Of a stretch of DNA of 39,465 nt, positions 32,341 through 39,465 are shown piece after piece. The notes under the pieces are model-generated. The model saw only the letters and a list, made by a program, of their open reading frames with translations, made no database searches and was not told the origin of the DNA. Where the stretch lies: contig JAEEYO010000031.1 of NCBI GenBank assembly GCA_016288205.1, forward strand, positions 1-39,465, read 5' to 3'. This stretch comes from Treponema sp. GTDB taxonomy: Bacteria > Spirochaetota > Spirochaetia > Treponematales > Treponemataceae. The position numbers were made by a program, and so were the translations under genes. The stretch's first letter is position 1; every line of letters begins with the position of its first letter.

Positions 32341-32916
32341 ATGCTGGAAATAAAAAAAATCGACAAATCGTTTTTTGAATTATACGACACAATTCCGCAG
32401 AATGTTGATGTGCACTCGGAGTTGCGATTAAAAAGGATTGACGGCGGACTCGGAGGAATTACATTTGAAGAAGTTCCTGTTACGCCTTATGTAAAAGATT
32501 TGAGTATATATGAGCGCGCCACTGAGTACGAAAATCAGTTTGACATTTCCACATGGCATTTTTTCATGGCTTTTGAAAATGGGAAGGCCGTGGGTGCTTT
32601 GACGCTTACAGGCCCCACACCGAACTTATACATGCTTTTCGGAATGAAAGAGGCTTGCGTTTTATGGGACATCCGTGTTGATGACGAACACAAGCATCAG
32701 GGAATCGGGCAGAAACTTTTTGACGAAGCAAAGAGAGTTGCCATGGCAGAAGGATATAAAAGAATGATAATCGAATGTCAGAACAACAATGTAACTGCCT
32801 GTAGGTTTTACAAAAAGCAGGGAGCTGAACTTACTAAAATTGACATGAACGCATATTGCTCTGAGCCGGGACTGGAAAATGAAGTCCAACTGATTTGGAC
32901 TCTGGAATTGAAATAA
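32341..32916 (+). CDS. GNAT-family N-acetyltransferase (3 of 5)
   Basis: 191 residues. VLWDIRVDDEHKHQGIGQKLFDEAKRVA is the central strand with acetyl-CoA loop (HKHQGIGQ), and RMIIECQNNNVTACRFYKKQGAELTKIDMNAY the final strand and helix. The N-terminal ~60 residues resemble streptothricin acetyltransferase-type GNATs (FEEVPVTPYVKDLS). AGAGGA upstream. Its TAA overlaps the ATG of the next gene by one base. Confidence 0.8.
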   Translation: MLEIKKIDKSFFELYDTIPQNVDVHSELRLKRIDGGLGGITFEEVPVTPYVKDLSIYERATEYENQFDISTWHFFMAFENGKAVGALTLTGPTPNLYMLFGMKEACVLWDIRVDDEHKHQGIGQKLFDEAKRVAMAEGYKRMIIECQNNNVTACRFYKKQGAELTKIDMNAYCSEPGLENEVQLIWTLELK

Positions 32917-33935
32917 TGCAGATGAAAGATTTAATGATCAGCTTGTTTAGAAAAACCGGTCTTGGAGAAATATCCCGTCCAATTGAAAATGTCTCCGGCG
33001 GCTTTATGCACAGAATGTATAAGGTGACTGTTTCGGATAATGGTGTGGAAGATTGCAAAAGTTTTGCCGTTAAGCATCTGAACCCAGAAATCATGAAAAG
33101 ACCTCAGGCTCATTCAAACTATGCGCGCTCAGAAAAACTTGAGGGCATTCTTGAGCAGGCACATATCCCCATTGTTCCGGCTTTGTGTTTTGACGGAAAA
33201 AAGATGCAAGAGATCGACGGAAACTTTTTTTACATTTTCGACTGGCACGATGCAAAGCTGACAGACTGGGATAATATAACGGATGAGCAATGCTTTCTTG
33301 CCGGCAACACGCTTGGACGGATTCACGCTATTGATTTTGAATCTGAGCAGGTGACGAAAGAGCACAATAAGTCTGAGCTTAGTAAAATAGAATGGAAAAA
33401 CTATGCAGACCATGCGACCGAAGCAAAAAGCGAAATTGCAAATCTCCTGAAGCAAAATCTTGAGCTTTTGGATTACGCGCAGAATCAGCTGAACAATGCA
33501 CGCGAGTTTCTTCCGGACATTATCTGCATTTCCGACGAAGATATGGATCCGAAAAACGTGATGTGGGAAAACGCTAAGCCGCTGGTGATAGACCTGGAGT
33601 GCCTTGATTACGGAAACCCTGCCTCGCATGTTCTGCAACTTGCCTTACAGTGGTCTGGAATCACAACCTGCAATCTCAGTCTTGATCATGTAAAACATTT
33701 TTTTGAGGGATATCACAAGGCTTATGACAACGGCTTTCATGAGTATTCAAAAATCTTTGGGCTCGCCTACACTTGGATTGAATGGCTGGAATATAATATC
33801 CAAAGAGCACTCGGAACTTGCACAGATGAAGCGGAAAGGCAGATGGGTGTGGAGCAGGTTCAGTCTACGATTCAGAGAATCAAGTATATTCATTCGATGG
33901 AAAATATTATAAAATCAGAATTGGAAAAACAATAG
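32916..33935 (+). CDS. aminoglycoside-phosphotransferase-fold kinase (1 of 2)
   Basis: 339 residues from ATG 32916, which overlaps the upstream TAA by one base. The APH/choline-kinase fold is shown by AVKHLNPEI (ATP Lys), the Brenner-type segment DEDMDPKNVMW and the metal Asp in VIDLECLDYGNP. In the HxDxxxxN motif the catalytic Asp and Asn remain but the first His is replaced by Asp. Likely a small-molecule kinase acting on an unknown alcohol; a resistance role is not supported. LEYNIQRALG is the conserved C-terminal helix. Directly coupled to the GNAT gene before it. Confidence 0.78.
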   Translation: MQMKDLMISLFRKTGLGEISRPIENVSGGFMHRMYKVTVSDNGVEDCKSFAVKHLNPEIMKRPQAHSNYARSEKLEGILEQAHIPIVPALCFDGKKMQEIDGNFFYIFDWHDAKLTDWDNITDEQCFLAGNTLGRIHAIDFESEQVTKEHNKSELSKIEWKNYADHATEAKSEIANLLKQNLELLDYAQNQLNNAREFLPDIICISDEDMDPKNVMWENAKPLVIDLECLDYGNPASHVLQLALQWSGITTCNLSLDHVKHFFEGYHKAYDNGFHEYSKIFGLAYTWIEWLEYNIQRALGTCTDEAERQMGVEQVQSTIQRIKYIHSMENIIKSELEKQ

Positions 33936-33959
33936 AAAGAACGCTGGGCAGGAGGAAAA

Positions 33960-34574
33960 ATGAATCACAAAGGGACAATTCAATTAGAGACTGAGAGATT
34001 GATTTTACGAAGATTTTCGATAAATGACGCGGAGGCGATGTTTAAAAACTGGGCATCGGATCCTGAGGTGACAAAATTTATGACATGGCCGACTCACAAG
34101 GATGTGGGTGTAAGCAGGTGGGTTTTGGAAAGCTGGATTCCTTCTTATGAAAAAAATGATTATTATGTCTGGGCAATAACACTCAAGGAAAACGGAGACG
34201 AGCCCATCGGAAATATTCACGGACTTCCTAAGGACGAAATTGAGGCGGTTGAATTTGGTTATGCGCTCGGCAGAAAATGGTGGAACAAAGGAATTATGAC
34301 GGAAGTTTTACATGCGGCCATTGATTTTTTCTTTGAGCAGGTCGAAGTAAACAGCATCCGGGCATATCACGATCCGAACAATCCGAATTCAGGAAAGGTA
34401 ATGAAAAAGTGCGGCATGAAATATGAAGGAACCTTGCGAAGTGCCGACAGAAACAATCAGGGCATAGTCGATCAGTGCTGGTATTCGATTTTAAAAAGCG
34501 AATGGAAAGTAAACAAGCAAAGCGGACCCACAATCACAGGAGGCAGTATATGCGAAGAAAAGATAGAGAAGTAA
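33960..34574 (+). CDS. GNAT-family N-acetyltransferase, RimJ/RimL-like (4 of 5)
   Basis: 204 residues. TERLILRRFSINDAEAMFKNWASDPEVTKFM is the hallmark RimJ/RimL-type start; FGYALGRKWWNKGIMTEVL contains the acetyl-CoA loop, and YHDPNNPNSGKVMKKCGMKYEGTLR is the usual end. Family members acetylate protein N-termini or small molecules. AGGAGG upstream. Overlaps the next gene by 25 bp. Confidence 0.83.
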   Translation: MNHKGTIQLETERLILRRFSINDAEAMFKNWASDPEVTKFMTWPTHKDVGVSRWVLESWIPSYEKNDYYVWAITLKENGDEPIGNIHGLPKDEIEAVEFGYALGRKWWNKGIMTEVLHAAIDFFFEQVEVNSIRAYHDPNNPNSGKVMKKCGMKYEGTLRSADRNNQGIVDQCWYSILKSEWKVNKQSGPTITGGSICEEKIEK

Positions 34575-35056
34575 AAGACTACGAGCAGATAATTGACATC
34601 CTTTCGAGGTGCAAGGTTCTTCATCTTGCTTTGATAAGCGAGGGAAAGCCGTATTCTGTCCCGCTTAATTTTGGCTATGTTGTTGAAGATGACGCAGACA
34701 CTAAAAAACTCAGCGTGTATTTTCACTGTGCTTCCGAGGGTAAAAAACTTACGGCCATAAAAGAAAATCCTGATGTCTGTTTTTCCGCGGAATCTCTTGC
34801 AGAAGCCGACGGTGACAAGGAAAGTGCGTGCACATGGACATGCTATTATGAAAGCGTGATTGGTTTTGGAAAGGCAAAGATTTTGACCGACTCAGACGAA
34901 CGTGCAAAGGGCCTCGATGCAATTATGCTTCATCATGGATTTAAGATTCCGGCTGGGGTCAAGAAGATTGCCTATAACGCGATGGAACTTGCTCGCACGG
35001 CTGTGGTCAGAATTGAGGTGGATGAGATTACGGGAAAGCATCATTTGAGAAAATAA
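34550..35056 (+). CDS. pyridoxamine 5'-phosphate oxidase-fold protein (NimA-like)
   Basis: 168 residues from ATG 34550 (AGGAGG 6 nt upstream), rejecting the longer frame that runs through the GNAT gene. CKVLHLALISEGKPYSVPLNFGYV is the first half of the split barrel that binds FMN; VYFHCASEGKKLTAIKENPDVCFSAE is the second. This is the pattern of 5-nitroimidazole reductase-like (Nim) and related flavin proteins common in gut anaerobes. TGKHHLRK is the C-terminus. Whether it reduces nitro compounds is not known. Confidence 0.82.
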   Translation: MRRKDREVKDYEQIIDILSRCKVLHLALISEGKPYSVPLNFGYVVEDDADTKKLSVYFHCASEGKKLTAIKENPDVCFSAESLAEADGDKESACTWTCYYESVIGFGKAKILTDSDERAKGLDAIMLHHGFKIPAGVKKIAYNAMELARTAVVRIEVDEITGKHHLRK

Positions 35057-35071
35057 ATTGAGGTTTTAATT

Positions 35072-35530
35072 ATGGATATACAAATCAGAAAGGCGACTCC
35101 AGAGGATGCCGAAGCTCTCGTCAATATATATAACAAAGCATTCTATGAGGATTATGTAAAATATGGTGAATGTCCGGGGTATGGACGGTCGGTCAGTGAT
35201 ATGGTCAAATCAATTAATGAGATTCCAAAACATATTGCTTATGTTGATTCAAATCCGATTGGGGCGATATCTGTTTTACCAAAGCAGAATGGAGTTTATT
35301 ATATTGGATGCGTTTGTGTAATCCCTGAATATCAGCGGAATGGAATCGGACATAAATTACTTGAGTTTATTAAGGAACAATACAAAGACTGGAAAAAACT
35401 TGAATTAGTAACTCCGGCAGACAAAGAAAAGAACATCAACTTTTATACAAAAAAATGTGGCTTTAACATTGATTGTGAAGAGATGGATGGAACAGTCAGA
35501 GTTTACCATTTTAGTTTGAATAAAGACTGA
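35072..35530 (+). CDS. GNAT-family N-acetyltransferase (5 of 5)
   Basis: 152 residues. IRKATPEDAEALVNIYNKAFYEDY starts the fold, YYIGCVCVIPEYQRNGIGHKLLEFIKEQY contains the acetyl-CoA loop (QRNGIGHK), and NINFYTKKCGF ends it. GAGG upstream, 15 bp after the PNPOx-fold gene. Codons are AT-richer than in the 5-21 kb part. Confidence 0.82.
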   Translation: MDIQIRKATPEDAEALVNIYNKAFYEDYVKYGECPGYGRSVSDMVKSINEIPKHIAYVDSNPIGAISVLPKQNGVYYIGCVCVIPEYQRNGIGHKLLEFIKEQYKDWKKLELVTPADKEKNINFYTKKCGFNIDCEEMDGTVRVYHFSLNKD

Positions 35531-35537
35531 TTTTTGG

Positions 35538-36485
35538 ATGGCGATACGGAAGAAGATGACAGAAGAGATTGTAAACAAAATATGTAATGAAGTTTTTCAA
35601 ATGCTTCCAACAGAAATTATAAGAAATAATGTTGGTCTGGCAGGATATGTTTATACAGTTCAGATTAATAATGACAAATATGTAGTAAAAATTTCAGATG
35701 ATAAAAATCTGATTTTAGGCTCCACCTATTGGTTGGACAAAATAAAAGATTTGGATATTCCAATTCCCAACGTAATAGTCGAAGACACTTCTGCATTTCC
35801 TTATTATTTTGTAATGACATTTATTCCCGGGAAAGATTTAGGCATTATTTATAAATCTCTTTCAAAAGATGAAAGGAAAGCAATCGCAAAAAAGCTTATC
35901 ACTTATCAGAGAGAAATCAAGAAGCTTCCTATGGCAACTGGTTTTGGGTCTCTAAATTCTTATGAAGACAAAGAAAACTTATTCGCTACATGGGAGGACT
36001 TTATTTTAAATGATATTAAAAGAGCAGAGGACGGTATAAAAGAAAATAAGATTTTTTCTACAGAATATGTTTCGAAGGTTCGGGATTTGATTCCTCGCTT
36101 TGCAGAATACTTTTCAACCATAAGGCCTGAACCTTTTTTGGATGACGCAACTACAAAAAACGTACTTATTCACGAAGGAAAGCTTTCAGGAATAATTGAT
36201 CTGGACTGGATTACTTTTGGAGATCAGGTTTATTTTCTGGGTCTCACGTCTATGGCGTTGTTAAGTATGCAGGCAGATCGGGATTACGCAGAATATCTGA
36301 AAGAAGGAATGTGTTTGAATCCATCTCAGGAAAAAGCATTGAAACTGTATATTCTTATCTTCTGTATTATTTTCATGTCGGAGAGAGGGGCAAACTTTAA
36401 TCAAAATGAACCAGCGCCTGTCTCTGAGCAAGAAAAGAATCTTCTGATAAAAATTTTTGAGAAATATTATGAAGAAGTAAGATGA
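35538..36485 (+). CDS. aminoglycoside-phosphotransferase-fold kinase (2 of 2)
   Basis: 315 residues. YVVKISDDKNLIL has the ATP-contacting Lys, YYFVMTFIPGKDLG is the hinge, FLDDATTKNVLI holds the Brenner-type Asp and Asn with the usual His replaced by Leu, and GIIDLDWITFGDQVYFLG the metal-binding Asp and following loop. As in copy 1 the first His of HxDxxxxN is missing. Substrate unknown. The start at 35538 has little ribosome site; an ATG at 35556 is possible. It starts 7 bp after the GNAT gene and is AT-rich. Confidence 0.78.
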   Translation: MAIRKKMTEEIVNKICNEVFQMLPTEIIRNNVGLAGYVYTVQINNDKYVVKISDDKNLILGSTYWLDKIKDLDIPIPNVIVEDTSAFPYYFVMTFIPGKDLGIIYKSLSKDERKAIAKKLITYQREIKKLPMATGFGSLNSYEDKENLFATWEDFILNDIKRAEDGIKENKIFSTEYVSKVRDLIPRFAEYFSTIRPEPFLDDATTKNVLIHEGKLSGIIDLDWITFGDQVYFLGLTSMALLSMQADRDYAEYLKEGMCLNPSQEKALKLYILIFCIIFMSERGANFNQNEPAPVSEQEKNLLIKIFEKYYEEVR

Positions 36486-36490
36486 CATTT

Positions 36491-36580
36491 GAGGGGGCGT
36501 TGCGGGGGAAGTCCCCCGCTGGAAGGGGTGGTGAGCAACGAAGTGCGCCGGCTCAGGCACAGCCTTCGCCTCCACAGCGA
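36491..36580. repeat. GC-rich palindromic repeat at a convergent gene junction
   Basis: Within AT-rich surroundings, GCGGGGGA (36502-36509) and TCCCCCGC (36512-36519) form an 8-bp perfect hairpin with a 2-nt loop. CGTTGC (36498-36503) and GCAACG (36535-36540) make an outer pair, and a GC-rich tail with GCCGGCTC and AGGCACAGCC follows. It fills the gap between the stop of the kinase gene (plus) and the stop of the secreted protein gene (minus). The look is that of a dispersed REP-like element. It can be translated (GRCGGSPPLEG...), but I regard that as a by-product. Confidence 0.6.
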
Positions 36581-36587
36581 ACAGGAC

Positions 36588-38324
36588 TTATCTTCCGCCT
36601 CTCCTTTCAGTTTTTTCATAATATTTTTCAAAGGGATACTCGCTGCTGAAAAAATGCAAGCTTACATCGGAATGATTGAGCCTTAAGTCTTTTATGGGAA
36701 CAGGATCCTGATTATTGTCGGATGAAATCACAGAGTCCTCAAACACCTGCCACAGAATTGGCTTAGACAAAGTGCCGTCGGGATTTTTTTTCTGCTCCAA
36801 CATCAGGTATGAGCTTTGGGATGTCGCGTAAAATTCTTCGGCGATGGTATTCTCGTCATAACCCAGGTGATTTGACTTGAAGCTTTTTACAGTTCCGTCG
36901 AAACCAATCAACAGCTCATCTACGGAAACATTCTGCTGCGTATTCAGGAACAATCTTCCCGTAAAAAGAATGCCGTCGTCAGTAAACTTGATTGTTTTTG
37001 GCTCAAATGCATTGTTGCAAAAATCAATTATGTTCGGGAACTCTCCGCCAAAATGAACGTTTCCCTTTGTGTCTATGCTTGTCCAATTTATAACAAAGGA
37101 GCCTAACGCACAATTTCCAGGGAATAAAATCTTGCCGCTTGAAATTTCATATTTACCGGAATCTCTGTCGAAATACAAATGGATTTCGTGACTAAAAATA
37201 TCTTCGGAGGGCTGAACGCGAGTGTCCCCATAAAGGAAATATTTTTTATCTCTGATGCTATAGGGATTTCCGTAAAAAATTTTTTCAGGAGTTATTGTTG
37301 CATCCACTTTGAAATAATGCGTGTTCGCCTTGGGAAAGCGCGATAAGAGAGTCAGCGTAAAACCACCGTTGTAATAAGAATAATTTAGAATCTTGTCGTC
37401 CGGCAAGAGCTGTCCCTCGCCATTTCCAAAATCGCTCTTCCATTCATACGCCTTGTCAGACTCAAGCTGCGTAGCTTCATCTCCGTAAGACCGGTATTTT
37501 ATTTTTTCAAAAGGATACTCATGATTGTTTTGTCTTAAGATTACATCACCGAACCAGAAATTATTTTTACCCTTTGACTGCAAGTTTATTGTCTTTGCAG
37601 AAAAAACATCGGTGCCGTTTGAAAATATAAAAGGCTCTTTGAACGATGCGACAAAAGAATAATCGGAATAAACTATCTCATGATTTTTTGCCGTAATGTG
37701 CAGATTCAATTTTGGAATTGAGATTTCACCGTTGGCGCAGATTGCATTGTTTTCATCAAACATAATTGAGTCAAGGTTTACAAAGATTCCGAAAGCATCG
37801 TCGCTTGAAAGCCTGAGTTTTTTTGTGAAGGATGATTTGGAAGTCAGCAAATTTCCTTTCATGTCCACAGTTATCTGATAAGTGATTAGAGATTGCTTCC
37901 CAAAGACATAGGGCACGTCAACAGTCGCCTTGTTGCATTTGAGGATGTACGAGTCCCCGCTTTTTTCCAGATAGGCTTTGTCAAGATACATTTCAAGTCC
38001 GTCGTTGGAATAAGTTGAGCTGTCGTAATCGCATTTGCCGCTTTTAAAACTTCCGTCGCGGTTCAGGGTAAACTTTGGAAAATACAAATCCGCGGATTTT
38101 GTTTCATCGCCAAAGGTAAACGTGGCCTCACAAGAAATGGATTTTCCCTTCCTTCTGGGCTCGATGAGCGTTATTGTGTAATCGTCAAATTCAAGCTCAG
38201 TCTCCGTGTCAAACTCCGCGGCATCAAAATCAAAGTCCGCAAAGGGAATTGCAAATGCGTGAGTAAGCGGTAAAAACACCAGCAAACAAAACAATAAGAC
38301 TCTGCTATTAAAAAAAATCTTCAT
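36588..38324 (-). CDS. large exported protein of unknown function
   Basis: 578 residues from ATG 38324, chosen because AAAGGA lies upstream and the signal peptide MKIFFNSRVLLFCLLVFLPLTHAFA begins there; the frame could open 19 codons earlier. After the signal, the protein is predicted from its pattern to be almost entirely beta strands: many short alternating stretches with repeated turns such as FTLNRDGSFKSGKCDYD, KFTDDGILFTGRLFLN and DGTVKSFKSNHLG. No catalytic motif was found. It may be a periplasmic or outer-membrane beta-rich protein. The last few codons (ERRGGR) touch the GC-rich repeat, so the C-terminus may have been altered by it. Confidence 0.7.
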   Translation of the reverse strand: MKIFFNSRVLLFCLLVFLPLTHAFAIPFADFDFDAAEFDTETELEFDDYTITLIEPRRKGKSISCEATFTFGDETKSADLYFPKFTLNRDGSFKSGKCDYDSSTYSNDGLEMYLDKAYLEKSGDSYILKCNKATVDVPYVFGKQSLITYQITVDMKGNLLTSKSSFTKKLRLSSDDAFGIFVNLDSIMFDENNAICANGEISIPKLNLHITAKNHEIVYSDYSFVASFKEPFIFSNGTDVFSAKTINLQSKGKNNFWFGDVILRQNNHEYPFEKIKYRSYGDEATQLESDKAYEWKSDFGNGEGQLLPDDKILNYSYYNGGFTLTLLSRFPKANTHYFKVDATITPEKIFYGNPYSIRDKKYFLYGDTRVQPSEDIFSHEIHLYFDRDSGKYEISSGKILFPGNCALGSFVINWTSIDTKGNVHFGGEFPNIIDFCNNAFEPKTIKFTDDGILFTGRLFLNTQQNVSVDELLIGFDGTVKSFKSNHLGYDENTIAEEFYATSQSSYLMLEQKKNPDGTLSKPILWQVFEDSVISSDNNQDPVPIKDLRLNHSDVSLHFFSSEYPFEKYYEKTERRGGR

Positions 38325-38430
38325 ATATACTATGTCCTTTAAGCGGTATGCCAAGGATGGCACGAACCGAAGTTTTATCAATTAAAAGTATATCATAATC
38401 CGAGAAAAAATCAATTGCAAACACAGATTC

Positions 38431-38459
38431 TTGCCATGAAGTTTTTTTTGTGTTACCAT
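38431..38459 (+). promoter_or_regulatory. promoter of the CPBP protease gene
   Basis: TTGCCA (38431-38436), 17-bp spacer, TACCAT (38454-38459), about 30 bp before ATG 38491. A TGCCA-N4-TGGCA palindrome (38349-38362) lies nearer the divergent gene. Confidence 0.5.
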
Positions 38460-38490
38460 ATTGGAAAAGAACTTCCCGGAGATGGGTCAA

Positions 38491-39261
38491 ATGAAAAAGC
38501 ATAATATCGTTTTATGGATTTGTTTTATATTATTGCTCGCATGCCGTCTGGTATTAAAAGGCGGAAATTTTCCGTACTGGTCCGTTCTTGCCGCAATCAC
38601 ATCAGGTCTTTCAATTTTCCTGATTGCGAAAAACAAATTGCCGTCAAAAAAATATGTGATCATTTCCATTGTATTCGCAATCCTTTCGACGCTCGCATAT
38701 TTGGGATACCAGCAGAATCCGTTCATTTTGATTTATGGACTGAGGGCAGGAATCCCGACACTTCTTTCTTCTTTTGCAGTTTTCTCCGTCATGGAAAAGA
38801 AGGGCGGCTATAAAATTCTTTCGCATGAAACACGATGGTCCCCGCTTGTGAGCATTTTAATTGCGGTTGCAGCCGGAATCATTTTATCCATAATTAACAC
38901 CCTTATCTCAGGGCAGAAAATCAATTTTGAATTCAGTCTTTTAAAACTTTTGATCTGCCTGAACCCTGCGATTTATGAGGAGATGGCATGCCGTGCAATT
39001 TTCATGGCTTTCTGCGTTTACTTTGCATCCAATGATAACTCAAAAGAAAAAAGCATGAATGTATTCGACGCACTCACCATGTATTTTATGATGATTGTTC
39101 CCCACACCGTCATCCACGGTTACGGCCTGATTCCCACTCTCATCCTTTGCGTGCTCTTCGGTCTTCCATTTGCCCTGCTCCAGAGAAAACGCGACATCGC
39201 AAGCGCAATGATAAGCCACGGAATTGTGGACGCGGTAAGATTTACCTTGACGGGTATTTAG
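38491..39261 (+). CDS. CPBP-family intramembrane metalloprotease
   Basis: 256 residues from ATG 38491 (GGAG upstream); the TTG at 38461 is in frame but lacks a ribosome site. About eight hydrophobic segments. EEMACR (Glu163, Glu164, Arg168) is the EExxxR motif; PHTVIHGYG and SHGIVDAVRF supply the two further His positions, the full CPBP (Abi) signature. Relatives process prenylated or peptide substrates in the membrane or act in bacteriocin self-immunity. Nothing nearby points to a bacteriocin. Followed 15 bp later by a regulator gene. Confidence 0.83.
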   Translation: MKKHNIVLWICFILLLACRLVLKGGNFPYWSVLAAITSGLSIFLIAKNKLPSKKYVIISIVFAILSTLAYLGYQQNPFILIYGLRAGIPTLLSSFAVFSVMEKKGGYKILSHETRWSPLVSILIAVAAGIILSIINTLISGQKINFEFSLLKLLICLNPAIYEEMACRAIFMAFCVYFASNDNSKEKSMNVFDALTMYFMMIVPHTVIHGYGLIPTLILCVLFGLPFALLQRKRDIASAMISHGIVDAVRFTLTGI

Positions 39262-39276
39262 AAGGAAACAAAAGCA

Positions 39277-39465
39277 ATGAATAACGAAATTTCTTATCGC
39301 AAGAAAAATGATGATATTGAATGCGTGCATTACAAAAACTGGACAAAGGCTTATCCGCCACATACTCATGCGGAACACTTGACGCTTGGAATTGTTGAGG
39401 AAGGAAGTGTCTGCATTGTGATGAATGGAGAATCAAAAATCTATGGTAAGGGAGATGAATTTCAG
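39277..39465 (+). CDS. probable AraC-type transcriptional regulator, 3' end cut off
   Basis: Only the first 63 codons are in the window, starting at ATG 39277 with GAAGGA upstream. YPPHTHAEHLTLGIVEEGSVCIVMNGES is the N-terminal cupin strand set typical of AraC-family sugar- or stress-responsive regulators; the DNA-binding half would lie beyond the window. A plain cupin protein is the alternative. Confidence 0.6.
   Translation, partial: MNNEISYRKKNDDIECVHYKNWTKAYPPHTHAEHLTLGIVEEGSVCIVMNGESKIYGKGDEFQ

Noticed and set aside
25784..36486. Integron cassette array
   Set aside because: Gene types fit cassettes, but genes overlap or are 0-25 bp apart, some lie on the other strand, and I found no paired GTTRRRY/RYYYAAC attC-like palindromes or integrase.
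36489..36686. 65-residue plus-strand frame starting GRCGGSPPLEG after the kinase gene
   Set aside because: It is a translation of the GC-rich palindromic repeat and then runs antisense into the next gene.
38308..38502. 64-residue minus-strand frame running into the start of the exported-protein gene
   Set aside because: It crosses the CPBP promoter and start region, has no ribosome site, and its apparent protein-like composition is explained by AT-rich sequence; I prefer a regulatory interval.
1..39465. CRISPR array, tRNA, rRNA, insertion sequence or prophage
   Set aside because: No regularly spaced repeats, no tRNA-like cloverleaf with TTCRANY arm, no rRNA stretches, and no transposase, integrase or phage structural genes were seen on either strand.

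Overview
The window looks like chromosomal DNA of an anaerobic, host-associated spirochaete, most likely a gut or rumen Treponema. This is inferred from content, not from a marker gene: lipoprotein signal peptides with relaxed lipoboxes, a BspA-type leucine-rich-repeat lipoprotein, ferredoxin-dependent 2-oxoacid oxidation, rubrerythrin plus superoxide reductase instead of catalase, c-di-GMP enzymes and a GH16 glucanase. I found no rRNA, tRNA, CRISPR array, insertion sequence or prophage.

Layout. Positions 1-2900 carry a 5'-truncated NarL-type response regulator, a small tail-anchored unknown, an LRR lipoprotein, and a toxin-antitoxin remnant whose PIN toxin has lost its middle. Positions 3000-7650 (minus strand) hold a phenylacetate-CoA ligase and a four-subunit 2-oxoacid:ferredoxin oxidoreductase operon headed by a 48-residue cysteine-pair lipoprotein. 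Both transcription units have the same ~50-bp element over and upstream of the -35 box, so they look co-regulated. Positions 7700-11100 (minus) hold an LCM-type methyltransferase, a cystathionine gamma-lyase-like and a cystathionine beta-synthase/cysteine-synthase-like gene, a probable reverse transsulfuration operon. In front of it is the most striking element of the window: a strong promoter, a strong ribosome site, a 27-codon leader peptide with the run CCCMCCC, and then a 13-bp GC-rich terminator hairpin with a U tract. This is a textbook layout for a cysteine-sensing transcription attenuator.

Positions 11100-14200 (minus) are an oxygen-defence unit: superoxide reductase, a flavoredoxin-rubredoxin-rubrerythrin fusion with a well-placed internal start, an MBL-fold hydrolase and a small HExxH membrane protein. 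A glycosyltransferase (minus) and a SulP transporter (plus, apparently leaderless) are divergent. From 17.2 kb nearly everything is on the plus strand: an EAL phosphodiesterase, then a tightly packed run of GH16 glucanase, GrpB-like, methyltransferase, GGDEF cyclase and a second GrpB-like gene, then rsgA.

Positions 25.9-36.5 kb are an accessory-looking string of small stand-alone enzymes: Nudix, esterase, five GNAT acetyltransferases, a YcaQ-like glycosylase, a serine hydrolase, a MazG-like pyrophosphatase, two aminoglycoside-phosphotransferase-fold kinases, a flavin/PNPOx-fold protein and a secreted putative zinc peptidase. A GC-rich palindromic repeat lies at the convergent junction near 36.5 kb. 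The window ends with an unknown secreted 578-residue protein, a CPBP membrane protease and the start of a probable AraC-type regulator.
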